A stretch of 17,696 nucleotides of DNA. Source: JAJTZA01 sp041749815 (GTDB lineage: Bacteria > Verrucomicrobiota > Verrucomicrobiia > Chthoniobacterales > Terrimicrobiaceae). The stretch is from assembly GCA_041749815.1 (NCBI GenBank), contig JBGTAR010000002.1, positions 1 to 17,696 on the forward strand. The letters run 5' to 3'. Both the position numbers and the translations under genes were made by a program. Positions 7,752-15,204 of the stretch are shown here, in pieces; position 1 is the stretch's first letter, and every line of letters starts with the position of its first letter. The notes beneath the pieces were generated by a model. The model worked only from the letters and a program-made list of their open reading frames with translations. It was not told the origin of the DNA and searched no databases.

Positions 7752-9428
7752 TTACTCTTGCTTGAGAAATTGCGGGCCAAGAAAGGCCGCTCCAGAACCA
7801 AGGGTGAGGATTGCGGCTTGGTTCATGGTGATGGGACCGGAGGATTCAATAAGGTAGCCATTTTCAAGTCGGGTCTGAGAAAAAATGATGGGAGTGAGGT
7901 GTTTTGAGATGGTTTCCGTTTGTGGCAATTTGCTTGCATCGATGAACTGATCGGCCCCCGGCATAAATGATGAGCCAAAGACAATGATCTGTCTCAGAAG
8001 TGGAAAGGCCCGTTCAAAGAGCGCCTTGCTATCAATGAATCCAAAGGTCTCATTTGCCGTGGCCAGGGACGGAAGCGCAGGGGCAAAGGCTGGCGATGTT
8101 TGGAGGTTTTGCGCATTGCCACGATTCGTCAGGGCGGAATTAACCTCAGCAGGATTGAGCCCAAATACGAGCAGATCTCCGGAAACGGCAAGTGTTGGAT
8201 CAAGGAAAGTGGATCTCAGGGTGGGGAAGGAGTAGAACTTCGTCCCTTCTTTTTCAATCACCGTTGTTTCCGGAAGCATCGAGGTGGCTTCCATAAGGAT
8301 CTCCTCGACTTGACCCGGGTTGATGACGGCAGCCGATGCGAGAAATTCGGGGGTCATCCTATCCGCAGGCCAGGCGAAGGAGACGGACGCCTCCTTGCCG
8401 AAGGCTCCAGCCAGACGGTCAAAAAGCGATGGGGCGCCCTCAGCGGGAGCCGGCACATACTTTTGGAGGGCTGGTTCCTGAGCCGCCTTGGCAAGCATTT
8501 CGTATTGAAGCAGGAAGGCAAAATACCCGAGCGTATTCGCAGATGTGAGCGCGAGGCCTTGATGCTCCAGAACTCCAACATTCGGAGGATTGGGTCGCAA
8601 AAGAAAGATCGCATCACGAAGGTCTGCCCCGTCCAACTTGAGGGCAAAGCCTGCTGCCTCGGCTTTGCGGATTTGTTCAACTTGCTTGGGGTCCGGAGCA
8701 GCTCCGAGCTGGTTTCCCACTTTGAGAAGAGCGTCCAGGATTGGGCCCGGGCGCACAAATGCGAGCAGGTCAGAGTCTTTGGGAAGGTTTTCAAGCACTT
8801 TCAAGTAGGTGGCGTCTGTTGCCAGAGCAGGTGAATCGGTACGCCCGGCCGCACGATCAACAACGGCGACGAGGGCCTCACGGCTATTTGAGAGAAGACC
8901 CCAGCGGCTTTGAGTGGCTGTAAAAAGTGTCGAGCCGTCGGGCAGGGTGCTGGAGAGAATCTCCGTGCCAAGGTGATCTTCCCTGGTGGCTTCGGGGGGA
9001 GCGCCGCCATGGAGTTCCGCCCGCATCCTTGCAATGGCTTTGTCGAATTCACTCCGCGATCCCCAATACTGGAACCCAAGAACAGACTGAACAGTGCCCT
9101 CTTCTGCCACCAATGCCGTCACAAAAAGTCGTCCCGGTTTGAGACCCATCAGAATTGTTGTCGCTTCATTGCCACCACGTTCCTTCGAAAGAAAATCGAT
9201 GGGCTTCTGCAAAAATTCCTTCATTTCCGTCTCTCCTGAGATTTTCGCCAAGGTGGTCTTTGGCCATCGCATGTAGCTGCGAGGGAGGTCAGGGAGGGTC
9301 ACATATGCCGCAGCCTGTGGGGAGACCAACAGCGCCGGGTCCGTGATGCCAATCTGCCCGCGAACCCACAAAACGGAAGCCGTCACAACGGCAAGGAGGA
9401 CAACAATAATCAGGGCAGCTTTTTTCAT
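7752..9428 (-). CDS. Membrane-anchored protein of unknown function, possibly DUF3352-like
   Basis: A 558-residue protein starting with MKKAALIIVVLLAVVTASVLWV, an uncleaved signal anchor or signal peptide, so the bulk is probably outside the cytoplasmic membrane. The next segment (LLVSPQAAAYVTLPDLP, then a helix with MKEFLQKPIDFL) recalls the opening of DUF3352-type proteins of PVC bacteria, with a 'pa..vayv.vpdl' strand and then a helix. Later parts alternate strands and helices (LLAFVRPGPILDALL, FGFIDSKALFERAF), which suggests repeated ferredoxin-like units, but no enzyme motif is visible. The C-terminus is mildly hydrophobic (QAAILTLGSGAAFLGPQFL). No Shine-Dalgarno sequence precedes the ATG at 9428. 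It is transcribed away from the small membrane-protein gene at 9492, and its 3' end lies just before the tRNA promoter. The family assignment is by eye and tentative. Confidence 0.7.
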   Translation of the reverse strand: MKKAALIIVVLLAVVTASVLWVRGQIGITDPALLVSPQAAAYVTLPDLPRSYMRWPKTTLAKISGETEMKEFLQKPIDFLSKERGGNEATTILMGLKPGRLFVTALVAEEGTVQSVLGFQYWGSRSEFDKAIARMRAELHGGAPPEATREDHLGTEILSSTLPDGSTLFTATQSRWGLLSNSREALVAVVDRAAGRTDSPALATDATYLKVLENLPKDSDLLAFVRPGPILDALLKVGNQLGAAPDPKQVEQIRKAEAAGFALKLDGADLRDAIFLLRPNPPNVGVLEHQGLALTSANTLGYFAFLLQYEMLAKAAQEPALQKYVPAPAEGAPSLFDRLAGAFGKEASVSFAWPADRMTPEFLASAAVINPGQVEEILMEATSMLPETTVIEKEGTKFYSFPTLRSTFLDPTLAVSGDLLVFGLNPAEVNSALTNRGNAQNLQTSPAFAPALPSLATANETFGFIDSKALFERAFPLLRQIIVFGSSFMPGADQFIDASKLPQTETISKHLTPIIFSQTRLENGYLIESSGPITMNQAAILTLGSGAAFLGPQFLKQE

Positions 9429-9491
9429 AGGGTGGTTTGGGTTGTGAGACGGAGTTTGACGGCGATGATGGACATGATACGTTTAAGATCT

Positions 9492-9767
9492 ATGAATAAG
9501 AGCGATCTGGAAAATTACATCAAGCCTGTTTGCGCGGTCTACACAAAGAATAACCTGAAACTGCTCGCGGACATCGCCCTCTATCTGGGGTTTTTGTCTA
9601 TTGTGGCTTCCATCGTGACATGGTTCACCGCTTCGCGTGAGAACCGTGCTTATGGAGAGCGATTTGGTATTTTTATTGGGCTTTGGGTGCCCAGCTTCTT
9701 CATCCTCTCGCACCGTTTATCACGGAAAGCTGAAGAGATTTTTGAAGAAGAGGCTGACGAGGAATAA
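9492..9767 (+). CDS. Small two-helix membrane protein of unknown function
   Basis: A 91-residue protein from ATG 9492 (MNKSDLENYIKPVCAVYTKN). Two hydrophobic helices are visible, ADIALYLGFLSIVASIVTWF (about 25-45) and FGIFIGLWVPSFFILSH (about 58-75), followed by a highly acidic tail (EEIFEEEADEE). This suggests a small integral membrane protein with a cytoplasmic charged C-terminus. The frame is open further upstream (GTG 9432, ATGs at 9465, 9468 and 9474), so the start is uncertain. A TTGACG at 9457 and a weak -10 near 9479 would put the transcription start close to 9492, favouring the shorter form. It is divergent from the large membrane-anchored protein and converges on the ClpX-like gene. 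The helix pair at this length is reminiscent of uncharacterised YiaA-like or phage-shock-like small proteins, but I cannot name it. Confidence 0.6.
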   Translation: MNKSDLENYIKPVCAVYTKNNLKLLADIALYLGFLSIVASIVTWFTASRENRAYGERFGIFIGLWVPSFFILSHRLSRKAEEIFEEEADEE

Positions 9768-9778
9768 CCTCGCACAGG

Positions 9779-9808
9779 GAGGGCGATCAGGTTTGCTGAT
9801 CAGCCCTC
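9779..9808. terminator. Convergent-gene hairpin between the small membrane protein and clpX-like gene
   Basis: GAGGGCGATCAG and CTGATC-A-GCCCTC form a 12-bp stem with one bulged A around a GTTTG loop. The hairpin lies in the 19-nt gap of two converging genes and covers the last codons and stop (9787-9789) of the ClpX-like gene. No T-run follows on either strand, so it would be a non-canonical terminator or an mRNA 3'-end stabiliser. Confidence 0.5.
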
Positions 9809-11430
9809 GTGGGAGCTGATTCTGCCTCCTCTTGGTTGATTGCGTCGTTGTCCCCGGTCACGGCCTCTTTGGGCATTTCTGAACTTTCGGACCCCGCCTG
9901 GTAGGATGCCACGACCCACTGACTCAAAACCCGGTCCGGGTTTTCGACGGCTTCTGCGGTGATTTCGAAGTGGGTCTTGCCACTGTTTTTGTGAACAAGA
10001 GCAAGTCCAAACTCATAATCTCGGAAGGCTTTTGCACAGAACGCTCGGATTCCCGTTTCGGACTTTTCTGCCTTTTCCAGAATGAGATCCGTGGCCGACT
10101 CTTCAAAAGAAAACTCAACTTGGTGCTCTGCTGAAAATCGCCGGGCAAATTCATGAACGATGGAGCGAAGGGCCTTTTCGTGCTCCACATGTCCAAGTTC
10201 AAGCAGGACGCTCAGAGCCTCTTGGGGATTCTTCACCAAATCGGGGGTCACAGTGAAGGATTTGACCCCGGAGCCTGGAAGCTCGAATTTAAAGTTGCGA
10301 AGAATTTTTTCGCAGACACTGAGAAGCGCACGGGCTCCCGTCTGTTCTGTGGCCGCAGAGGTCGCAATGGCCTGAAGGGCTCCCTCTTCAAAAAACACCT
10401 CAATCCCATAGGCTCGAAACGCCCGCTCGTATTGGCGGATGATGCTTCCTTCCGATGATTTCATGATCTCAAAGAGGTCGTTTTCCGTGAGCGGGTCGCA
10501 CACCACCCTGATGGGCAGACGTCCCATAAATTCCGGCTCCATCCCAAAGTCCACAAAATCTCTGGTTTCTGCGAGGCGAAGAATACTGGCCTCCTCCGGA
10601 GGAGACATTTGTTCGGCTCCAAACCCAATGTTCGTTTGTTTTAGCCTTTGATTGATCCGTGGAGAGAGTTTTTCGAAAGCGCCCGAAACAATAAACAGAA
10701 TATGGCGGGTGTTGATCGACTCCCGGGTGGGTTTTCCCCCACGCTGAAATTCCATGGCCGCCTGAATTTGTGACTGCAAATCATTGGGGCTGCGAAGCGG
10801 CACCTCGGTCTCCTCCATGAGTTTGAGCAGCGCGGACTGAACACCCCGCCCACTCACATCTCTGCCAATGAGCTCGCCCGCACCCGCAATTTTGTCAATT
10901 TCATCAATATAAACCATTCCAAATTGCGCCAGACCTGGGTCCCCATCGGCTCGATGAAGCAACTCCCTGACAAGATCATCCACATCACCGCCGACATAGC
11001 CGGTTTCGCTGAATTTGGTGGCATCCGCTTTCACAAAGGGTACGCCGATCAATTCCGCAACATGCTTCACCAGGTAGGTTTTCCCCACTCCGGTGGGGCC
11101 AATCAAGAGGACGTTCTGCTTCGCATATTCGAGTTTTGCGCTCTCATCGGGTGAGAGGGAAGCGGCATGGCGGGCGTGGTTGTAGTGGTCGCAAACCGCA
11201 ATCGCGAGAGCCCTTTTCGCCTCGTCCTGACGAATGACAAATCGATCGAGGTGTTTTTTGATGTCACGAGGCAGGAGATTAAAGGCGAAAACCTCGTTCT
11301 TTTTTTCCTCTGGCGCAGAATTGCCATCCTCGGATGGCTCAGTTTCCGATGGCTGGGCAAATCCGGAACGGAGAAAATCTTGAAGGCGTTGGTGAAGTTG
11401 CTCGGGTGTTGGAAGGGACTGATTGCTCAT
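9787..11430 (-). CDS. ClpX-type AAA+ unfoldase, no zinc domain, apparent second C-terminal small domain
   Basis: A 547-residue ATPase (start ATG 11430; the frame is open to 11478) related to ClpX, which unfolds proteins and feeds them to ClpP. Walker A is GPTGVGKT (111-118), Walker B is MVYIDEIDK (Asp176, Glu177), the pore loop is GYVG (144-147), the box with the Arg finger is EFMGRLP (Arg304) and sensor 2 is GARAL (Arg367). An IGFG (268-271) sits where ClpX has the ClpP-docking IGF loop, so partnership with ClpP is plausible. The N-terminal zinc-binding domain is missing; residues 1-45 are a short acidic lead-in. The RKH substrate loop is replaced by a longer Gln-rich insert (about 211-238). 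After the normal small domain (about 328-410) a second, similar segment follows (about 421-506; TGIRAF mirrors TGARAL), then an acidic tail. It is co-directional with the methyltransferase gene, 55 nt downstream of it. The second ATPase-like small domain makes it distinct from standard ClpX. Confidence 0.88.
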   Translation of the reverse strand: MSNQSLPTPEQLHQRLQDFLRSGFAQPSETEPSEDGNSAPEEKKNEVFAFNLLPRDIKKHLDRFVIRQDEAKRALAIAVCDHYNHARHAASLSPDESAKLEYAKQNVLLIGPTGVGKTYLVKHVAELIGVPFVKADATKFSETGYVGGDVDDLVRELLHRADGDPGLAQFGMVYIDEIDKIAGAGELIGRDVSGRGVQSALLKLMEETEVPLRSPNDLQSQIQAAMEFQRGGKPTRESINTRHILFIVSGAFEKLSPRINQRLKQTNIGFGAEQMSPPEEASILRLAETRDFVDFGMEPEFMGRLPIRVVCDPLTENDLFEIMKSSEGSIIRQYERAFRAYGIEVFFEEGALQAIATSAATEQTGARALLSVCEKILRNFKFELPGSGVKSFTVTPDLVKNPQEALSVLLELGHVEHEKALRSIVHEFARRFSAEHQVEFSFEESATDLILEKAEKSETGIRAFCAKAFRDYEFGLALVHKNSGKTHFEITAEAVENPDRVLSQWVVASYQAGSESSEMPKEAVTGDNDAINQEEAESAPTRADQQT

Positions 11431-11485
11431 AGGGCTTCGAAAGATTCGCCGAGGAATGGCATTCCCGCAAGTTATCAACTCCGAT

Positions 11486-13003
11486 TCAGAGCTTCACATG
11501 TTTTTCCAATCCACAATCAAAACCCGACATGTCCACCATTTGGTGAAATTCCCGCTTGAACGCCGGGTGCGACAGGGGGGGGGACTTGATGGGGTTGACA
11601 AATACGAGCCGGCCCCCTGGCTTGAGGGCTGTGGTGGCAACCTCAAAAAGATCCATGATGAGTTCGCGCAAATTGGGTATGGGAATGCGCATGCCCAATG
11701 GGGGATTGGTGATTATCAGGCTGACGCTGCCCGGTCGAATGCTGGTGTGATTTTGGAAGTATCGGAAGTCGCATCGCACCAACTCTGCCATCGCGGAATC
11801 CACTCCTGATGCGGCAAGGTTGCTTGCTGCGGCGAGGAGGGCGTCTTCGCTGAGGTCCGTGCCATGGAGTTTTTTGATCCTTCCGTAGCGCGCACACTCA
11901 ATCAATTCGGTGCCTGATCCACAGAAAGGATCCCACACCGTTTCATCCTGGTGCAGATCGGCCAATTGGGCCATGCAGGCAGCAAGGGGAGGATGCGAGG
12001 CGGCGGGAATGTCCTTCACGCGATAGGCGAACCGCGGGTCGGGCTTCAGCCTTGGCCGCAATTCAACCACGTCTCCCTGGTCCGTGGGGTGAATGTCCAC
12101 GGACCAAATTGCTTCCCTGGGGTCATTAAGGATTTCTGGACATCTGGCAAAAACTAGATTGGCCAATTTTTTGACGGCTCCTCGCTGGTGACCCTTTGAG
12201 ACAAAATCAATGCGGTACCGAATGGTCCCCTTGGTGAATGCCTTCAAGATTTGGACCGCTGCCGGGGAAGTGATGACGTCAGCAATTTCCTCCAGTGTTG
12301 CAACGGCCTGTGTCGGAGCCAACCCGACTGTGCCAAAACAACGCACGGCATAAAGGTCGTTCAACTGGAATGCTCCGGTTGGTTCAGCTATCACAATACC
12401 GGCCTTTTGCTCAACCACGCGGAGTTTTGAGCTTGCCTGAACCTCTTTGACTACAAATGGCGCCAGCCCCCGCCGGGTTCGAAAATAAATTTTGAGACCC
12501 TGGAAATCCTGGAGCCGTTCTTGCAACTGAATAATTCCTGGGCTGTGGGCTCGCGCCACTGCTGCCAGGGCCTTTTGCTCGGTTTGGGGAGGAATCCCAT
12601 TCACCATGGCAAGGGTCTGCTCCCCACCAATCTTGTCCAAGGCATCCGCCAGAAACTTTTTTTCCCGCTCATTCCCGGTTTTTTGCAGCAGGGAGAGCAG
12701 GTCTTTTTCTTCTTCACGTCCCGCCCCAACTTTTGGAAGGGCTGCCATGGCGTAGCGACGGATTTTTTCGTGGGAATCATCCAGCAGAGCGCGCAACCAG
12801 TATCGAACATCATCTTTTTGACCGACATTTCCTTTCTCGGCAAAAACCACGCCCACGGCCCTGATCAGTGCCACATTTGTGGCACGCTCCTGAGGTTCCG
12901 CCTTGTTGAAACGGGGCACTTCTTCGGTCCATAGGCGCTCCCAAGAGAGCTGACGCAGCTTGCGGTAACGTTCTTTATCGGCATTTCCGTCATCTTTTCT
13001 CAT
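11486..13003 (-). CDS. HEAT-like/THUMP-type SAM-dependent RNA methyltransferase (RlmL/Trm14-like)
   Basis: A 505-residue protein with three parts. Residues 1-165 are helical repeats of HEAT type (LRALLDDSHEKIRRYAMAAL is the clearest). Residues 168-330 look like the THUMP/ferredoxin-like RNA-binding region of RlmL/Trm14 enzymes (FRTRRGLAPFVVKEV, RYRIDFVSKG). The last part is a Rossmann methyltransferase with motif I DPFCGSGTELIE (358-369), an acidic GTDLSEDAL (381-389) and the N2-guanine or N6-adenine type motif IV TNPPLG (432-437). The ASHPPLAACMAQLA helix (335-348) is typical of the Trm14/RlmL/TrmN group. It probably methylates a guanine N2 in tRNA or rRNA; the specific target cannot be told. 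The ATG at 13003 has no Shine-Dalgarno sequence. It is first in an operon with the ClpX-like gene and divergent from the DUF3300 gene. Confidence 0.85.
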   Translation of the reverse strand: MRKDDGNADKERYRKLRQLSWERLWTEEVPRFNKAEPQERATNVALIRAVGVVFAEKGNVGQKDDVRYWLRALLDDSHEKIRRYAMAALPKVGAGREEEKDLLSLLQKTGNEREKKFLADALDKIGGEQTLAMVNGIPPQTEQKALAAVARAHSPGIIQLQERLQDFQGLKIYFRTRRGLAPFVVKEVQASSKLRVVEQKAGIVIAEPTGAFQLNDLYAVRCFGTVGLAPTQAVATLEEIADVITSPAAVQILKAFTKGTIRYRIDFVSKGHQRGAVKKLANLVFARCPEILNDPREAIWSVDIHPTDQGDVVELRPRLKPDPRFAYRVKDIPAASHPPLAACMAQLADLHQDETVWDPFCGSGTELIECARYGRIKKLHGTDLSEDALLAAASNLAASGVDSAMAELVRCDFRYFQNHTSIRPGSVSLIITNPPLGMRIPIPNLRELIMDLFEVATTALKPGGRLVFVNPIKSPPLSHPAFKREFHQMVDMSGFDCGLEKHVKL

Positions 13004-13217
13004 CCAGCGGCCATGTTATCTGCGATATTCTTTCAACACCAATGGATTTGCTCCAAATGAATAAAAGACCCATGCCAGCGTTGTTGAATCAAACACAACT
13101 ATTATGAACCCCAACCGTCGCCTTTCTCACTCAGTCAACCAAGCCTTCCCCGACTTGAAAAATCAACACAGGGAAACACCCCATCACCATGGGACAAATT
13201 CTGGTGTAAGTTACGTC
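13004..13217. other. Divergent intergenic region, 214 nt
   Basis: Separates the methyltransferase and DUF3300 starts. On the plus strand TATTAT at 13100-13105 is a fair -10 without a good -35. The DUF3300 frame is open from 13104, but the stretch up to 13217 codes for a polar His/Asn-rich sequence preceding the signal peptide and is more likely leader RNA than protein. No strong inverted repeat was noticed. Confidence 0.35.
13013..13042 (-). promoter_or_regulatory. Possible promoter of the methyltransferase-clpX-like operon
   Basis: On the minus strand TTGGTG (13042-13037) and TAACAT (13018-13013) are 18 nt apart. The -10 ends nine bases before the ATG at 13003, so transcription would begin at or very near the start codon. 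Both boxes are only partial matches, so this is tentative. Confidence 0.3.
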
Positions 13218-14984
13218 ATGCAATCACATCTCCCACAAAAATTCCTCAAAACGTTGATCCCCTTGCGACTGCTCACGGTGGCAACAATCCTGGCCTCCGG
13301 GCCACTTGGACTCGCGCAAACATCTCCTCAACCAGTTCAAGGAGCGGAAACGGTCATTCCCAAATTGAATGCTGAGGAACTCAGCCAGCTTCTTGCTCCC
13401 ATTGCTCTCTACCCAGACGCCTTGATCGCCGTGATTCTGCCTGCGTCCACCGTTCCTTCGGACGTGGTGCTGGGTGCACGATTTGTTCAGCGGAACACCT
13501 CGGCGGATCTTATTGATAACCAGCCGTGGGATGAAAGTGTAAAATCCCTCAGTCGGTATCCGGAAGTTCTGATCTGGATGGACGAAAACCTGGAGTGGAC
13601 AGCGGCTGTGGGCGAGGCGTTTGTCGAGCAGCCGGCGGATGTTATGAATGTGATCCAAGGGCTCAGGGAGCAGGCACGAGCAGCCGGAAACCTCAATGAC
13701 ACACCTCAGCAAAAAGTTGTGGTCGTTGAGGAAGTGATCCGCATCGTGCCCGCAGACCCTGAAATCATCTATGTTCCCAGTTATGACCCCCAGGTTGTCT
13801 ATGTCCAGTCTTACGCTCCAGTGCCTTTGCTGAGCTTTGGGTTGGGGTTTGCTGTTGGCGCGTGGTTGAACTATGACTTCGACTGGAACCGCGGGTGCCT
13901 GTACCGTGGGAATTGGCGTGGTTGGAACCACAATTGGAACAATAATAATTGGAATGGCGGCTGGGGCAACCAGGGCGGCTGGGGCGGAGGTGGAAACAAC
14001 AATCAGGCCAATGTCGTGAACATCGACATCAACAACGTTAATCAATGGCAGCCCAGCTCGAATGCCAAACGCCAGACCAACCAGCGCCAGAGGAATAATA
14101 ACGGCAATGCCCGCTATGTGAGCAATCGCTCAAAGAATATAAATGTCGAGCAGCAGGATGCCCTTCTTGGAAAAAATGGCCGTGCAGAACGTGCTGGCAA
14201 ATATAATCCACAGCTTGCGAGCAATCTGCCCCGGCCTGATCAGCTGGAGAGACGGAATCGCGGCGGAGATCGGAAGCGTGAGGGTGACCTGAACAGCGTG
14301 GGGGCAAATGATCGCAAGAGCAACCTGAGCAAGAATGGTCGTGAAAATACCCCCGGCACTACGCTGCCAGCTGCGGATGAAACAACGCGCAATCCCAATA
14401 AGGCGGAGCGTCCAGGGAAACAAAGCCCGGGCTCGAATCCCCCCAAAGTCGGCCAGGACCGCGGGGTGCCAGCGACTGCAAACCCCTCCGAAAAAACAAG
14501 GCGGCAAGAGGATCGCACTCCTCAACGGGCCACTGCGCAACAACCTGGAACCAAACCATTGGTCAGACCAACCCAACCTGCTCCTAAAATAAGTGATCAG
14601 CGGAAACAATCCCGGGACGACCGTCGTGAATCCAAGCAGGCGCCCCAGCAAGCCCAGCCACAGAAGCAGCAGAATCAAGCGCAACAACGTGAGACTCGCC
14701 AACAGGTCCAATCCGAACGCAAACAACCGCAGCCTCAAGCTCAGCGCCAGCAACCACAGCCTCAAAAGGCCCAGCCTCAGCGTCAAAAGGCCCAACCCCA
14801 GCGTCAACAAGCTCAGCCCCAGCGCCAACAGGCCCAGCCTCAGCGCCAACAGGCTCAACAGAAACAGGAGAGTCGCGCAGAGGCTCCCAAGCAACAGCAG
14901 CGTAAAGAGGTGAGTCGTCCCGCCCAAGCCGAGAAGCTGGAAAAAAGGGATAAGCAGGATGAAGGTAAAAAAAACAAGGGATAA
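13218..14984 (+). CDS. Exported DUF3300 protein with Asn/Trp/Gly and Gln/Pro/Arg low-complexity tail
   Basis: From ATG 13218 the protein has 588 residues. It starts with a signal peptide (MQSHLPQKFLKTLIPLRLLT, hydrophobic to about residue 33, probably cut near GLAQ). The DUF3300 core follows: LLAPIALYPDALIAVILPAS (58-77), DVVLGARFVQRN (82-93), QPWDESVKSLSRYPEVL (102-118), and the PADPEIIYVPSYDPQVVYV signature (178-196), then a Gly-rich FGLGFAVGAWL (207-217). After that come a Trp/Asn/Gly segment (about 218-262) and a long disordered basic tail rich in Gln, Arg, Lys and Pro, ending in heptapeptide repeats PQRQQAQ. The function of DUF3300 is unknown; the sequence indicates a secreted or outer-surface protein. 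A longer start at 13104 is possible but puts 38 polar residues before the signal peptide. No Shine-Dalgarno sequence is seen. Confidence 0.88.
   Translation: MQSHLPQKFLKTLIPLRLLTVATILASGPLGLAQTSPQPVQGAETVIPKLNAEELSQLLAPIALYPDALIAVILPASTVPSDVVLGARFVQRNTSADLIDNQPWDESVKSLSRYPEVLIWMDENLEWTAAVGEAFVEQPADVMNVIQGLREQARAAGNLNDTPQQKVVVVEEVIRIVPADPEIIYVPSYDPQVVYVQSYAPVPLLSFGLGFAVGAWLNYDFDWNRGCLYRGNWRGWNHNWNNNNWNGGWGNQGGWGGGGNNNQANVVNIDINNVNQWQPSSNAKRQTNQRQRNNNGNARYVSNRSKNINVEQQDALLGKNGRAERAGKYNPQLASNLPRPDQLERRNRGGDRKREGDLNSVGANDRKSNLSKNGRENTPGTTLPAADETTRNPNKAERPGKQSPGSNPPKVGQDRGVPATANPSEKTRRQEDRTPQRATAQQPGTKPLVRPTQPAPKISDQRKQSRDDRRESKQAPQQAQPQKQQNQAQQRETRQQVQSERKQPQPQAQRQQPQPQKAQPQRQKAQPQRQQAQPQRQQAQPQRQQAQQKQESRAEAPKQQQRKEVSRPAQAEKLEKRDKQDEGKKNKG
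14733..14858 (+). repeat. Six 21-bp tandem repeats inside the DUF3300 gene
   Basis: Six consecutive 21-bp units run without interruption: 14733-14753, 14754-14774, 14775-14795, 14796-14816, 14817-14837 and 14838-14858. They code for the heptads PQAQRQQ, PQPQKAQ, PQRQKAQ and three copies of PQRQQAQ. The last four units are most alike and differ mainly at third codon positions, so the array looks old enough to have drifted under protein-level selection. Copy number is likely to vary between strains. Confidence 0.9.
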
Positions 14985-15099
14985 CCACCGCTCCTGCTGC
15001 GCTCCAATAAAGTATTCCCGCACATCAGATTGTGTTGCCTGAAGTCAAAATTTCACTGGGAGTAAAAAATGCGGGATGAAAAACTTATCCAGATCCCAC
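14985..15099. other. Intergenic region between DUF3300 gene and rpoA promoter
   Basis: No coding potential seen. TCCCGCA (15016-15022) and TGCGGGA (15070-15076) form a 7-bp inverted repeat separated by 47 nt, too far apart for a typical terminator. No intrinsic terminator is evident for the DUF3300 gene. Confidence 0.35.
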
Positions 15100-15128
15100 T
15101 TGACACTGCGGGGCACTTGTCTGATTAT
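15100..15128 (+). promoter_or_regulatory. Strong sigma-70-type promoter of rpoA-rplQ
   Basis: A perfect -35 TTGACA (15100-15105), a 17-nt spacer and a -10 GATTAT (15123-15128, four of six). Transcription would begin near 15135, leaving a leader of about 100 nt before the rpoA ATG at 15236. It is the best promoter match in the window, fitting a high-expression gene. Confidence 0.7.
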
Positions 15129-15164
15129 CCCCCACCGCGCTTCCAAAAAAACCGCGCCGTAGGT

Positions 15165-15204
15165 CCTGTGGTGTCTGTCTTCGACTGACACCGTCGCGCA
15201 CAGG
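15165..15204 (+). promoter_or_regulatory. Structured 5' leader hairpin upstream of rpoA
   Basis: GGTGTC-T-GTC (15170-15179) pairs with GAC-T-GACACC (15183-15192) around a TTC loop: nine pairs interrupted by one T-T mismatch. An outer helix CCTGT/ACAGG (15165-15169 with 15200-15204) encloses it, with an unpaired GTCGCGC on the 3' side. It ends about 30 nt before the rpoA ATG, inside the predicted leader. No T-run follows, so it is not a terminator as such. It may be a protein-binding site, but no ligand can be inferred. Confidence 0.6.

Noticed and set aside
14733..14858. 21-bp repeats considered as CRISPR or iterons
   Set aside because: They are contiguous without spacers, lie in frame in a coding sequence and encode heptapeptide repeats.
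14130..15023. A Leu-rich minus-strand frame resembling a membrane protein opposite the DUF3300 tail
   Set aside because: The Leu runs are the antisense of CAG/CAA/AAG repeats coding for Gln and Lys; there is no start context and the sense strand has a recognised DUF3300 gene.
15016..15076. TCCCGCA...TGCGGGA inverted repeat after the DUF3300 gene
   Set aside because: A 47-nt loop and no downstream T-run make a terminator or operator unlikely; a 7-bp match over this distance can occur by chance.
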